Positions 7,301 to 15,848 of a stretch of 64,000 bases of DNA are shown here, one piece after another. The notes beneath the pieces were generated by a model. The model worked only from the letters and a program-made list of their open reading frames with translations, was not told the origin of the DNA and ran no database searches. Source of the DNA: Nanobdellota archaeon. Its GTDB lineage: Archaea > Nanobdellota > Nanobdellia > Parvarchaeales > Parvarchaeaceae. Made by a program: the position numbers and the translations under genes. The stretch covers positions 1 through 64,000 of the forward strand of contig JAKASS010000002.1 of assembly GCA_021818905.1 (NCBI GenBank). The letters run 5' to 3'. Every line of letters starts with the position of its first letter. The stretch's first letter is position 1.

Positions 7301-9004
7301 TTATCTTTTAAGTTTCAAAAACTGTCGATAGTCTAATGAGTTTATTACGTATTTTTTCTCAAGCCAGCCTCTTCTTGCTATTGCAGTCGCCATCCTTATG
7401 AACCTGAGTTGGTCCGTTCTATGTGCATCGCTAGCCAAACTGAACCTTACTCCGTAGGATTTGGCTTCTTTAACCAAGTCAAAAGGCAGATCTGAGCGTT
7501 CCGGGTACCCGTCTATCTCTAAAGAAACGTCATTTGACTTGCAAGCTTCAAATATTTTTTGGAAATCCAAATCAAAGGCTTCCCTTTCTCCTATTTTTCT
7601 GCCGGTCGGGTGAGCGACGGCGTTTATCAGACCGGATTGGATCGCTTTCAAAAGTCTGTCCGTGAGTTCCTTTCTCGGCATTTTGGTATTTTGATGTAAC
7701 GCCCCGATTGCAAAGTCCATTTCTCTCAGAACTTTCGCCGGCAGATCAAGCGAGCCGTCTTTAAGTATCTCGAGTTCAACGCCCTTTAGTACCTTTATAC
7801 CGCTAGATTCGTTGATTTTCTCTATCTTTTTATTAAAAGACGAAAAGCGTGCTTCATCGAGACCATTGGCTATCCTAAGACTTTTACTGTGGTTAGTGAC
7901 AGCTATATATTTGTGTCCCAGCCTCTGCGCTCCCGCAATCATCTCTTCCAAAGAGTTTGCTCCGTCGCTATCGAGTGTATGAGTATGCAGATCACTGATT
8001 ACTTGGTCGTAACCTATTATTACAGGTAGGGATCTTTTTTGCGCTGCCTCTATCTCGCCCGTATTTTCGCGCAATTCCGGTTCTATTAAGTCCATCCCGA
8101 GGGCATTATATACCTCTTTTTCAGTATGGCTAGCTATCGATTTATCGCCTCTAAAAAGGCCATATTCGTTAAGCTTCAGTCCTTTTCCTATCGCAATCTT
8201 GCGTAATTTTACGTTGTGATCTTTGTTCCCTGTGAAATACTGCATGGCTGCTCCAAAACACTTGCCGTCGACTATCCGTAAATCGCAATTTAAACCGATG
8301 GACAGCTTAACGGAAGTCTTTGTGTCTCCTTTTACGATTATTTCGTTAATGTCCTTAAGTTTTGTAAAAAATTCCATGCCTTCCTTCGGCCGCTTGGAAG
8401 TAGCTAATATGTCCAAATCGCCCACCGTTTCTTTCATCCGACGCGCAGATCCGGCGATTTCTACGTCTTCAAAAAGTTCACTTTTCCTCATCCTACCTAC
8501 TATGTCTTCGAAGTAGTCTATCGCATATCCAAGCATCTTTCTCTCTTCCCTTACTTTCATGAACGATTCTAAATTATGTTTTAGCTGTTCTTCACTTTTT
8601 TCTCCAAAACCTTCGAGACCCCTTATCTTATTTTTCTCTAATGCTGCTTTTAGGTCGTCTACGTTTCTTATTTTAAGCTCCTTATAAAGTGCATAGGCTC
8701 GTTTTGGACCCAGGCCTTGGATTTTCCTAAATCCCGTAAAATCTATAGGGTATTCTTTCTTTAGCTTCTCGTACTTGGACATTTTGCCGGTTTTTATATA
8801 TTCTTCTATGGATTTTGAGATAGACGGCCCTACACCTTCAAGTTCCATTAATTTACCTTGCCTATAGATGTCGCTTATGTCTACGGCCAATGTCGATATT
8901 GTAAGCGCAGCTTTCCTATATGCTCGCGGCTCCCATTGCACTCCCTTTATTTCGAGAATGTCCGCGATATCTAAGAACATTTGAGCTAGGTCCTGGTTGC
9001 TCAT
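7301..9004 (-). CDS. polX: DNA polymerase X with PHP domain (PolX)
   Basis: The 567-residue protein has an N-terminal helix-hairpin-helix and polymerase-beta core (LEGVGPSISKSI near 55-66; QGLGPKRAYALY near 96-107). The nucleotidyltransferase triad is in GSARRMKETVGDLDIL (Asp196, Asp198) and DLRIV (Asp241). A C-terminal PHP phosphoesterase domain begins DLHTHTLDSDG near residue 339. This is the bacterial/archaeal PolX architecture, combining gap-filling synthesis with 3'-5' exonuclease and AP-endonuclease activity in base excision repair. Length is normal. The neighbouring phosphoglycerate mutase gene ends 53 nt upstream. Confidence 0.94.
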   Translation of the reverse strand: MSNQDLAQMFLDIADILEIKGVQWEPRAYRKAALTISTLAVDISDIYRQGKLMELEGVGPSISKSIEEYIKTGKMSKYEKLKKEYPIDFTGFRKIQGLGPKRAYALYKELKIRNVDDLKAALEKNKIRGLEGFGEKSEEQLKHNLESFMKVREERKMLGYAIDYFEDIVGRMRKSELFEDVEIAGSARRMKETVGDLDILATSKRPKEGMEFFTKLKDINEIIVKGDTKTSVKLSIGLNCDLRIVDGKCFGAAMQYFTGNKDHNVKLRKIAIGKGLKLNEYGLFRGDKSIASHTEKEVYNALGMDLIEPELRENTGEIEAAQKRSLPVIIGYDQVISDLHTHTLDSDGANSLEEMIAGAQRLGHKYIAVTNHSKSLRIANGLDEARFSSFNKKIEKINESSGIKVLKGVELEILKDGSLDLPAKVLREMDFAIGALHQNTKMPRKELTDRLLKAIQSGLINAVAHPTGRKIGEREAFDLDFQKIFEACKSNDVSLEIDGYPERSDLPFDLVKEAKSYGVRFSLASDAHRTDQLRFIRMATAIARRGWLEKKYVINSLDYRQFLKLKR

Positions 9005-9056
9005 GTATAATATCAGCTATCTATTTTTAAATAGTGCACTGTAAGAATCTAAACGC

Positions 9057-10313
9057 TCATTTAAGTGCTACAACGAATGGCAGGATATCGGTAGCCCTTC
9101 TTATTGCAGAAATGTGCTTTTTTCTGCAGTTTGCTTCGCCGAAATCCTTATTTTGTCCAAATTTTCGGTTAACTATTAAAACTGGAATATTCGAATTTAT
9201 ATGCCTCTTTAATTCGCATGACGTGGCGTGATCACATGTCATTACTAGCGTATCGCCCCCCCGAATATTTAATTCTCTGAGAAGCCGCCCTATTATTATA
9301 CGATCGATTGCTTCGATTATTGCGTATTTGTCTGCGTATTTACCGAGGTGAGAAACTGCGTCAGTTTGTTTTATGTGCAAATAAACACAGTCAAAAGACC
9401 GCATGGTCGATGCTACGCTTTCTGCTTTCTCGCTAAAGTCTTTGTTTATGTCCTGAGACTCTTCAACCTCTACTAGTTTTATCCCTGCCGCGGAGGCTAT
9501 TCCTTTCTCTAAAGGCATCCCGGTAATCGCTGCCCATCGTCTTTTAAACTTTTCGTTTATAGCTGGCAGATGTGGATCTCTAACTGCGGCGTCTCGCAAA
9601 AATAAATAATTTGGTAATGGTTTATTATCTTTAGCTCTTGAGATGAAAACTTCTGAATTTTTAATTACTTTTATCACGTTTTTTATGAATAGATTGAGGA
9701 GTTCTGCGGTATATTTTGCTTCGCGTCTAAGCGGTTTTATATCATGTATCTTTAGGTCTTTTATCGGCGTAGCAAAACTCAGTTTTTTCCCATTCTTGTA
9801 AAACTTTGGGGTGTATCCTGGTTCATTATTAGAAACGTATCCAGAAAATTGATGTTTATTAGGTGTGAAAACGACCCCTGCACGATAACCCTCTCCTATT
9901 TTGAACCTAAAATCTACAGGCAATTTTACTTTATCATTAATTTCGGTTTCAAGGAGTCTAAGTTCTTCTTTAGAAAGATATGTTCTTACAGAAGAAAGTT
10001 TTTTATCTTTAACCTCTCCAAAATTTACTCTTACACTAAGTTCTCCATCTTTAGGATCCATGCCTAGTCCCAAACACTCAAACCATCCACGTCCTGTTGA
10101 GTATTTTGTAGGCTCATAACCCAGATCCGCCATAACTCCTGCATCACTTTGTGGCGCTAATTTTCCTAAAACTGAAGGGAAACCATAAGCTGCATGTTTA
10201 AGGAAAAATGAGATATTTGGTTTATACGCATACTCTAATGGGGTTTTATTGTTAAGCAGTTTTATCGGCAGGTCAGCCATTCCGTCAACGATTATGTATA
10301 CTAACTTACCCAT
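9057..10313 (-). CDS. apgM: 2,3-bisphosphoglycerate-independent phosphoglycerate mutase, archaeal type
   Basis: This 418-residue protein is a member of the alkaline phosphatase superfamily. The N-terminal metal site is in YIIVDGMADLP. GVMADLGYEP carries the region around the phospho-Ser/metal ligands, and the C-terminal metal sites are in KQTDAVSHLGKYADKY and VMTCDHATSCE. It interconverts 3- and 2-phosphoglycerate in glycolysis/gluconeogenesis. Length matches archaeal ApgM (about 400-420 aa). Its start overlaps the end of the upstream coiled-coil gene by 8 nt, so the two are translated from one transcript. Confidence 0.93.
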   Translation of the reverse strand: MGKLVYIIVDGMADLPIKLLNNKTPLEYAYKPNISFFLKHAAYGFPSVLGKLAPQSDAGVMADLGYEPTKYSTGRGWFECLGLGMDPKDGELSVRVNFGEVKDKKLSSVRTYLSKEELRLLETEINDKVKLPVDFRFKIGEGYRAGVVFTPNKHQFSGYVSNNEPGYTPKFYKNGKKLSFATPIKDLKIHDIKPLRREAKYTAELLNLFIKNVIKVIKNSEVFISRAKDNKPLPNYLFLRDAAVRDPHLPAINEKFKRRWAAITGMPLEKGIASAAGIKLVEVEESQDINKDFSEKAESVASTMRSFDCVYLHIKQTDAVSHLGKYADKYAIIEAIDRIIIGRLLRELNIRGGDTLVMTCDHATSCELKRHINSNIPVLIVNRKFGQNKDFGEANCRKKHISAIRRATDILPFVVALK

Positions 10314-11118
10314 TAAGGCCTGCCGAAGCCAATTTCCTAACTAAATCTGATATTCTACTAGCGGTGTTCGTATTTTTATTTTCATTTATCATTTCTCTTA
10401 ATTCTTCTGATATCGATTCGTTTGCTTTTACTAATTCGTTTAGTTTTTGCACCATCGTTGCCAGTGCAGGCAAATCAGCTGCAGAATATTGCATGACTTG
10501 CCGCGGTGTGGAAGCTTGTTTTACTTTTTGTGGTTGCTGGCTTTCTTCTAGGCTTTGTCGCGGAGCTTCCTGCACAAGCTGCGTGGTAACTTTCGGTTGT
10601 TGAAGCATGTCAGTTCTAAGTCTTGAAACTAGCGAACTTATTTGTGCTATTTGCTCCGATTTTTGTTTTAATTCTAAGGTTCTGCTTTGAAGGTCTTTTG
10701 ATAATGTATCTACATTTTCTGTGGGTTTCTGTTCCGTTGATTTTGTTTCTTGCACTGAATTGTTTTTTAACGTGACATTTTCTATTTTCTTCGCTTCAAC
10801 CATAGCTTTTGGCATTTGCGCAGTTAGTTCTGGCATCATTTCTGTTAGTTCTGAACTGGCCCCCAATTGTTTGTTTATTTCCTTAAGCTGATTTTGTTCT
10901 GGTGTTTCGCTTTTTACTAAACTTTCTATTACGGAAAGTTGTTTTTCTGATTCCTTCATCCTATCTAAAACCCTATAATCGCTCTCTGGCCAATTTGCCT
11001 TTAAATCTTCATTACTTATACCAAGTTCCTCCTCAAAGTTCTTTATTTGACTTTTTAGTGTTTCTATCTTTTCTAGGAGGTCCTTTTTTTCTGCTTCTAA
11101 TCTGTTATCATCGTCCAT
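10306..11118 (-). CDS. coiled-coil protein of unknown function
   Basis: The protein (270 aa) is not recognised. Residues 1-100 are strongly charged heptad-like sequence (EAEKKDLLEKIETLKSQIKN), predicted coiled coil. Residues 105-215 are rich in Gln, Ser, Thr and Pro and probably disordered, with a second helical stretch at 143-172. The C-terminal 60 residues (LPALATMVQKLNELVKANES) form another amphipathic helix pair. No signal peptide or membrane segment is seen. It overlaps apgM by 8 nt on the same strand and starts about 70 nt from the fibrillarin gene end. A scaffold or cell-architecture role is possible but is only a guess from composition. Confidence 0.7.
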   Translation of the reverse strand: MDDDNRLEAEKKDLLEKIETLKSQIKNFEEELGISNEDLKANWPESDYRVLDRMKESEKQLSVIESLVKSETPEQNQLKEINKQLGASSELTEMMPELTAQMPKAMVEAKKIENVTLKNNSVQETKSTEQKPTENVDTLSKDLQSRTLELKQKSEQIAQISSLVSRLRTDMLQQPKVTTQLVQEAPRQSLEESQQPQKVKQASTPRQVMQYSAADLPALATMVQKLNELVKANESISEELREMINENKNTNTASRISDLVRKLASAGLNG

Positions 11119-11189
11119 AAATCCCCTGCTTACAATAGATAAAGTATTTTTGTTGTATTTATTACTTATCTTAATCGCTTATTTCAGCA

Positions 11190-11861
11190 TTATTTTTTAC
11201 GAACAATTATGAGCGCATGGTCCCTTTGATAGGGGTATAAATCAATTGAGCCGATAATTGTAAAATGTTTTCTTAATACAGCTAAAGTTTGTTCTACTAC
11301 AACTCTATTTGGTTTAGATACATCTATGCTCTTGGTCTTTATGGCTATCCCGCCATGACCTCCATTTTTAAGAAACTGATTAGAATTGCGGATAAATATC
11401 TCTACTTGGTCTCTTTGCGCCACATCTTGATAAATAAAATCGCACTTTGGTACAAATTTTGAATAGGATTCTATTTTCCTAGCATCGGCTATTAAAGGAA
11501 AGATATTTTTTCTTTTTTCGGCTAATAAAATTAGATTAGCGCCCATCTCTTCAGATATTTCTATGGCGTATATCTCCCCCTTATTCATCACTATATCTGA
11601 AACGTGCGAAACCGTTGTGCCAGAAGATGCCCCAAGATATAGAACCTTACTCCCTTCTTTTAGGTCTATCGTCCTTAAACCTTTATAAAAAGCTGCAGAA
11701 AGTTTGCTTCTCGTAGGCATCCATTCTCTGTATTCTTGGCCGCCAAGCTTAAGAAGTCGTTCTCCATAAACTGATTCTCCAACGACAAGGTTTTTCGTTA
11801 CTAACAGTCTATTCTTGTCCTCTGCCCAAAATACATTATCTATTATTTTTTTTAGTTCCAT
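11190..11861 (-). CDS. flpA: fibrillarin-like rRNA/tRNA 2'-O-methyltransferase
   Basis: The 223-residue protein matches archaeal fibrillarin. The N-terminal beta-rich domain has FWAEDKNRLLVTKNLVVGE. The SAM-binding motif I is VLYLGASSGTTVSHVSD, followed by YAIEISEEMG. The catalytic region is CDFIYQDVAQRDQ, and GGHGGIAIKTKSID completes the K-D-K-type active site. It is the methyltransferase of box C/D small ribonucleoproteins, guided by sRNAs to rRNA and tRNA. Its start lies inside the nop5 gene (26-nt overlap), the conserved archaeal nop5-flpA pairing, so the two products are likely made in coupled amounts. Confidence 0.95.
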   Translation of the reverse strand: MELKKIIDNVFWAEDKNRLLVTKNLVVGESVYGERLLKLGGQEYREWMPTRSKLSAAFYKGLRTIDLKEGSKVLYLGASSGTTVSHVSDIVMNKGEIYAIEISEEMGANLILLAEKRKNIFPLIADARKIESYSKFVPKCDFIYQDVAQRDQVEIFIRNSNQFLKNGGHGGIAIKTKSIDVSKPNRVVVEQTLAVLRKHFTIIGSIDLYPYQRDHALIIVRKK

Positions 11862-12597
11862 TCTCAGTTATCCTGCTTATTTCTTTTTCTAATTTTTCTC
11901 TAAGGTTTACACTATCATCCCTCTTTGAGAAAAAATCTAATTTTGCTGCCATTGATATTTGAGATGCCAATGCTCTTGCAATTTTGCCCCTTTTTTCTTG
12001 TGGTGCACTTTCTATCGCGGGGTTTTTGAATATTACCCCGTATTTTGGTGAAGATTTGCCTTTTTTAAAGTGAGAGAAGAGTGCCTTTTCTGAACCAAGT
12101 ATCTGTATTTTTGAACTTGGCATAAAAGCAAGCTGCCTTATGCCGCCACTTAACATTATAAGCCGCGCCGCAATCATATAACTTGCGATTTCGTAAAGAT
12201 TTCGATAGTTATCATGTATTAATTTATCAAGGTATGTTTTTGTGAAATTTCGCATATCAGATAAATTTTTAATTTCGTTTACGTGTAAATTAAGTAAGGA
12301 TCTGTCATCAGCAGAAAGCTCGTAGCCCATACTATCTGTCGATATTTTTAAGGCGTTTCCAACATCTATTCTCTCTACTCCGCCAGAAACTATTTCAATA
12401 AATTTGTCTCTTTCCCTGAGTAAAACAGCCGCCTCTGGATAATACATAAAATATAGGTCATAAATTGCTTCAAAAAGAGTATTCTCCGCTTGTTCGGTTT
12501 CATCTATAAGGTTTACCAGTTTTGTTATTAGGTCTCCTAAAGAAAGCCCCCCCTTTAAAGTTTTCCTAGCTCTGCGTATATATTCTAGATTGTCCAT
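11836..12597 (-). CDS. nop5: Nop5/Nop56-58 family C/D RNP protein, N-terminally short
   Basis: The 253-residue protein contains the coiled-coil and Nop domains: the helical dimerisation region at about 30-130, then the RNA/L7Ae-binding Nop core with LGSEKALFSHFKKGKSSPKYG and VIFKNPAI near 165-195. It bridges fibrillarin, guide sRNA and L7Ae in the C/D RNP. Typical archaeal Nop5 has roughly 370-420 residues with an N-terminal fibrillarin-contact domain. Here that domain is missing: the ORF begins near the coiled coil, and the upstream intergenic region to the divergent epimerase gene is only 77 nt. It overlaps flpA by 26 nt. Confidence 0.88.
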   Translation of the reverse strand: MDNLEYIRRARKTLKGGLSLGDLITKLVNLIDETEQAENTLFEAIYDLYFMYYPEAAVLLRERDKFIEIVSGGVERIDVGNALKISTDSMGYELSADDRSLLNLHVNEIKNLSDMRNFTKTYLDKLIHDNYRNLYEIASYMIAARLIMLSGGIRQLAFMPSSKIQILGSEKALFSHFKKGKSSPKYGVIFKNPAIESAPQEKRGKIARALASQISMAAKLDFFSKRDDSVNLREKLEKEISRITENGTKKNNR

Positions 12598-12674
12598 ATT
12601 CTTATCTCTAATTTACAAGTTATATATTTAATAAAAAGCGATATATCCAATAAAAAGCAGTCAATATTGTTTAT

Positions 12675-13625
12675 ATGCTGAAAGACCAAAATATTCTAAT
12701 AACTGGTGGGGCAGGATTTATAGGCTCCAATACGGTCGAAAAACTTGTAGACGATAATAAAATAACTGTCATAGATAACCTGTCCAATGTTCCGGATGAT
12801 AGATACATAAGAGACTTCAAAAAGAAGAAGAATTTTAGATTCCTACAGAGAGACCTAACCGATAAACAAACATTTGGAGACCTTATGAACTTTGACCTTG
12901 TTATACATCTGGCGGGACATTCGGACGTCCGTGGGGGTTTCGAACATCCCGAAGTAGATTTTAAGCATAACATTGAAGCTACAAGAAATCTACTTGACTT
13001 TATAAGACAAAACAAAATAAAAGAGTTAATTTTTTCTTCTAGTTGCGCTATATACGGGGAAGCAACTGTGATCCCCACGCCAGAAAGTTACGGGCCATGC
13101 AAACCTATTTCATCTTATGGCGCAACAAAGCTTGCTGGGGAAGCCCTGATATCTGCCTATTCAAATTATTATAATTTTAAAGCGTCTATATTCAGATTTG
13201 CAAACGTCGTTGGAAAGAACGGTACGCATGGAGTTATAGTTGACTTTCTCAAAAATTTGAGAAAAAACCCTAAAAAAGTTGACATATTGGGTGATGGAAC
13301 ACAAGAAAAATCTTATATACATATAAGCGATTGCGTAGAGGCGATGCTTCTACTTAATTCTAAATCTAATATCACTGATGTTTTTAATTTGGGAAATGTC
13401 GGTAGGACTTCAGTTAAAAAAATCGCCGAAATGATTATAAAAAACCTAAAACTAAAGAACGTAAAAATTAACTTTACTGGGGGATACAAAGGCCGCGGTT
13501 GGCAAGGAGACGTAAAAAGGGTTGAATTATCGACTGAAAAGGCTTCAAAACTTGGCTGGAAGAATAAATATAGTAGCGATGAGGCCGTAGAAAAGGCTAT
13601 CCAAGAAGTGGAAAAAATTATTTGA
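12675..13625 (+). CDS. NAD-dependent sugar epimerase/dehydratase (UDP-glucose 4-epimerase-like)
   Basis: The 316-residue extended SDR protein starts with the NAD-binding motif TGGAGFIGSNTVEKL. It carries the catalytic Ser in FSSSCAIYG and the YxxxK pair in SYGATKLAGEAL, and ends in typical substrate-domain sequence (GDGTQEKSYIHISDCVEAM). This points to a nucleotide-sugar 4-epimerase or related dehydratase supplying precursors for surface glycans. The exact substrate cannot be told. It heads a run of three plus-strand sugar genes with two glycosyltransferases. It is divergent from nop5, with an A/T-rich 77-nt promoter gap. Confidence 0.9.
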   Translation: MLKDQNILITGGAGFIGSNTVEKLVDDNKITVIDNLSNVPDDRYIRDFKKKKNFRFLQRDLTDKQTFGDLMNFDLVIHLAGHSDVRGGFEHPEVDFKHNIEATRNLLDFIRQNKIKELIFSSSCAIYGEATVIPTPESYGPCKPISSYGATKLAGEALISAYSNYYNFKASIFRFANVVGKNGTHGVIVDFLKNLRKNPKKVDILGDGTQEKSYIHISDCVEAMLLLNSKSNITDVFNLGNVGRTSVKKIAEMIIKNLKLKNVKINFTGGYKGRGWQGDVKRVELSTEKASKLGWKNKYSSDEAVEKAIQEVEKII

Positions 13626-13656
13626 GTCTATTATTTTAATCGGCTTTTTATTTAAG

Positions 13657-13666
13657 TTTTAAATAG
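13657..13666 (+). promoter_or_regulatory. TATA-like box for GT2 gene
   Basis: TTTTAAATAG is centred about 26 nt before the ATG at 13687, suggesting a leaderless transcript separate from the epimerase gene. Confidence 0.4.
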
Positions 13667-13686
13667 CTTTTGATTAATATAGTTAG

Positions 13687-14688
13687 ATGAAGAATCAAAA
13701 AACTTTTATAACCGTTATAATAGACGCGTATGGAAGAAAACAGTTTCTTGAAGGTGCTATAGCATCTGTGCTCACTCAGAGTTTACCAAAGTCTAAATAT
13801 GAGATAGTTGTAGTAAAAAACTTTAAAGATAGAAGATTAGATTCTCTCATAAAGAAAAATCATATTAAAAGCGTCTTCTCCAAAAAAACGGGGGTCGGGG
13901 CTTTCATAATCGATGCATTAAAAATTAGTAGAGGTAACATTATAAGCTTCCTAGATGACGACGATCGATTCGCTAAAGATAAGTTAATGCATCTATACAA
14001 CGAATTTGAAAATGACCCAGAACTTGTATTTTATCATAATAATTACATAGTAATAAACGAAAGCGAAAAAACGGTAGAAGCTTTAAGCGATAAAAATCGC
14101 TATAAAAAAATAAGTAAAAAATTATTAATCCAGAAACTAGGCTTTAATAATAGCTCAATATCTATAAGACGTAATTTGCTTACGGATAATTTAGATGCGT
14201 GGGGTATGCTCAACTTGTCTATAGATACGCTTTCATTAGTTCTAGCAATTAAACAAAAAGGAAAAATAAGAGCTGACAACGCTGAATTAACTCTCTATCG
14301 TATACATGCCAATAATTCAAATATAAACCTTTTAGGTAAAACTGCGATGTTTACGGAATTTATAGAAAAAAAGATATTACTTTACAAGAGATATCAAGAA
14401 GACTCAGAATTATTTTATCGATTGTCGAAAGGAACCGAATTCGAACAACAGTTCAAAAGATTTTTTATCAAATCAAAATTTAAATATAATATATATAGTT
14501 CAATCAAAAATAAGAAGATAAAATCTACATTAAAATTAAGCGACTATAAATTTATTCTAAGTCGTCCAGATAAGCAAGACATTATTTTGGTTATCTTATC
14601 TTTGTCTCCAAGGTATATAAAAAAGAAACTAGTGAATCGCTTAATGGAGTCTCGCCGCGTACTAGTTTCTAGCATACAGAAAGTCTAG
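13687..14688 (+). CDS. family 2 glycosyltransferase
   Basis: The protein (333 aa) has a GT-A fold N-terminal domain. FITVIIDAYGRKQFLEGAIA and VLTQSLPKSKYEIVVV match the nucleotide-binding start of GT2 enzymes, and the metal-binding acidic cluster is in IISFLDDDDRF near residue 96. The C-terminal half is Lys/Ile-rich and variable, probably acceptor-binding. It transfers a sugar from a nucleotide donor to an unknown acceptor, likely a surface glycan or lipid-linked oligosaccharide. No transmembrane segment is obvious. It is followed by a GT4-type gene after 42 nt. Base composition is more A-rich than the flanking genes, as is common for glycan loci. Confidence 0.88.
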   Translation: MKNQKTFITVIIDAYGRKQFLEGAIASVLTQSLPKSKYEIVVVKNFKDRRLDSLIKKNHIKSVFSKKTGVGAFIIDALKISRGNIISFLDDDDRFAKDKLMHLYNEFENDPELVFYHNNYIVINESEKTVEALSDKNRYKKISKKLLIQKLGFNNSSISIRRNLLTDNLDAWGMLNLSIDTLSLVLAIKQKGKIRADNAELTLYRIHANNSNINLLGKTAMFTEFIEKKILLYKRYQEDSELFYRLSKGTEFEQQFKRFFIKSKFKYNIYSSIKNKKIKSTLKLSDYKFILSRPDKQDIILVILSLSPRYIKKKLVNRLMESRRVLVSSIQKV

Positions 14689-14697
14689 TTTTTCTGC

Positions 14698-14707
14698 TAA
14701 TTTATAT
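14698..14707 (+). promoter_or_regulatory. TATA-like box for GT4-type gene
   Basis: TAATTTATAT is centred about 27 nt before the ATG at 14731, the same spacing seen at other starts in the window. Confidence 0.4.
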
Positions 14708-14730
14708 GAAAAGGGAGTCAAATATCTTAT

Positions 14731-15840
14731 ATGAAAGTATTCATCCCTATTGGGCCGCATCCACAATATAAAGAGATAGTAGATTACCCACCACCCGGAA
14801 TAGAATACGAGGTATCTGGCAGAAGCGACGCTAAAACATATTATTCGCATCGGAATCTAAACAAGAGAAAGTTGGCTCGCTTTGTAACCAAGGCATTTGG
14901 CCTCCCTAGAATGTTTTATTATAGAACGGATGCTGACCTAATATTTACTACGCGGGGCATAATACCTCTTAACAATAAGCCATGGGTTACCGAATTCGAG
15001 CACCCTTACGCTTTCGTAGGGATGGATTATCATAATTGGGGGAGTAGACAGAGGGCATTGGTTAAACTTCTTCTAAGCAGGAATAAGTGCAAGAAACTAA
15101 TGCCTAACTCAAAAGCTGCGTACCTGGCCTTAAAAAATAGCTTTAACATAACTAGGATAAGAGACAAATTAGATGTTATAAAGCTCGCAATACATTATAA
15201 AAAAATAAAGAAAATAAAGCATGACAAGTTAACTCTACTTTCTATAGGAAATGATGACGTTTACGGCCGAGGTTTTAATATAATTAGAGACGCTTTTCCA
15301 AGGCTTAAAAAGAAATATGATATCGATTGGATCATAAAAACAAATCAAAATTTTTATCCAGAAGATATGGATTTTATAAAAAAATATAACGTGAATGTCA
15401 TTAGGGGCATTTTATCGAATATCGAAATGGACAAGCTTTTTGGAAGAAGCGACATTTATGTTCTGCAATCTCTTGGAGAAACAAATTCTATAGCGATGTA
15501 TGAAGCTATGCGAGCCGGTTTACCGATAGTTTCTACTGATGCGTTTGCGTTTCCTGAAAAAATTATACCATATTATAACGGTTTGATGGTCCATGCCCCA
15601 AATGTATTTTGGAACAAGGAGTTTCTAAGGACAAAACAAAACGATATAGATCTTTCTATGTACCATAATAGCAAAATGTCAGAAGAATTACGTAAAAATT
15701 TAGAATATTTAATAAAAAATGGCGGGGAGAGATTAAAAATGGGGCGAAATGCCGAAAATACAATAAAAGATGGATTTTTGTCTGTAAAAGAAAGGAATAA
15801 AAAATTAAAGAGGATATTCGAAGAAGCCGTAAAAAGATAA
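14731..15840 (+). CDS. GT-B glycosyltransferase (family 4-like)
   Basis: The 369-residue protein has a C-terminal GT-B nucleotide-binding domain: LTLLSIGNDDVYGRGFNIIR starts the Rossmann half, and LGETNSIAMYEAMRAGLPIV is the donor-binding region with the two conserved acidic residues of the GT4 E-x7-E motif. The N-terminal half (MKVFIPIGPHPQYKEIVDYP) is unusual and weakly conserved. It probably acts after the GT2 enzyme in the same surface-glycan pathway. No membrane segments are evident. It ends 9 nt from the convergent hisS stop. Confidence 0.85.
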   Translation: MKVFIPIGPHPQYKEIVDYPPPGIEYEVSGRSDAKTYYSHRNLNKRKLARFVTKAFGLPRMFYYRTDADLIFTTRGIIPLNNKPWVTEFEHPYAFVGMDYHNWGSRQRALVKLLLSRNKCKKLMPNSKAAYLALKNSFNITRIRDKLDVIKLAIHYKKIKKIKHDKLTLLSIGNDDVYGRGFNIIRDAFPRLKKKYDIDWIIKTNQNFYPEDMDFIKKYNVNVIRGILSNIEMDKLFGRSDIYVLQSLGETNSIAMYEAMRAGLPIVSTDAFAFPEKIIPYYNGLMVHAPNVFWNKEFLRTKQNDIDLSMYHNSKMSEELRKNLEYLIKNGGERLKMGRNAENTIKDGFLSVKERNKKLKRIFEEAVKR

Positions 15841-15848
15841 TAATTATT

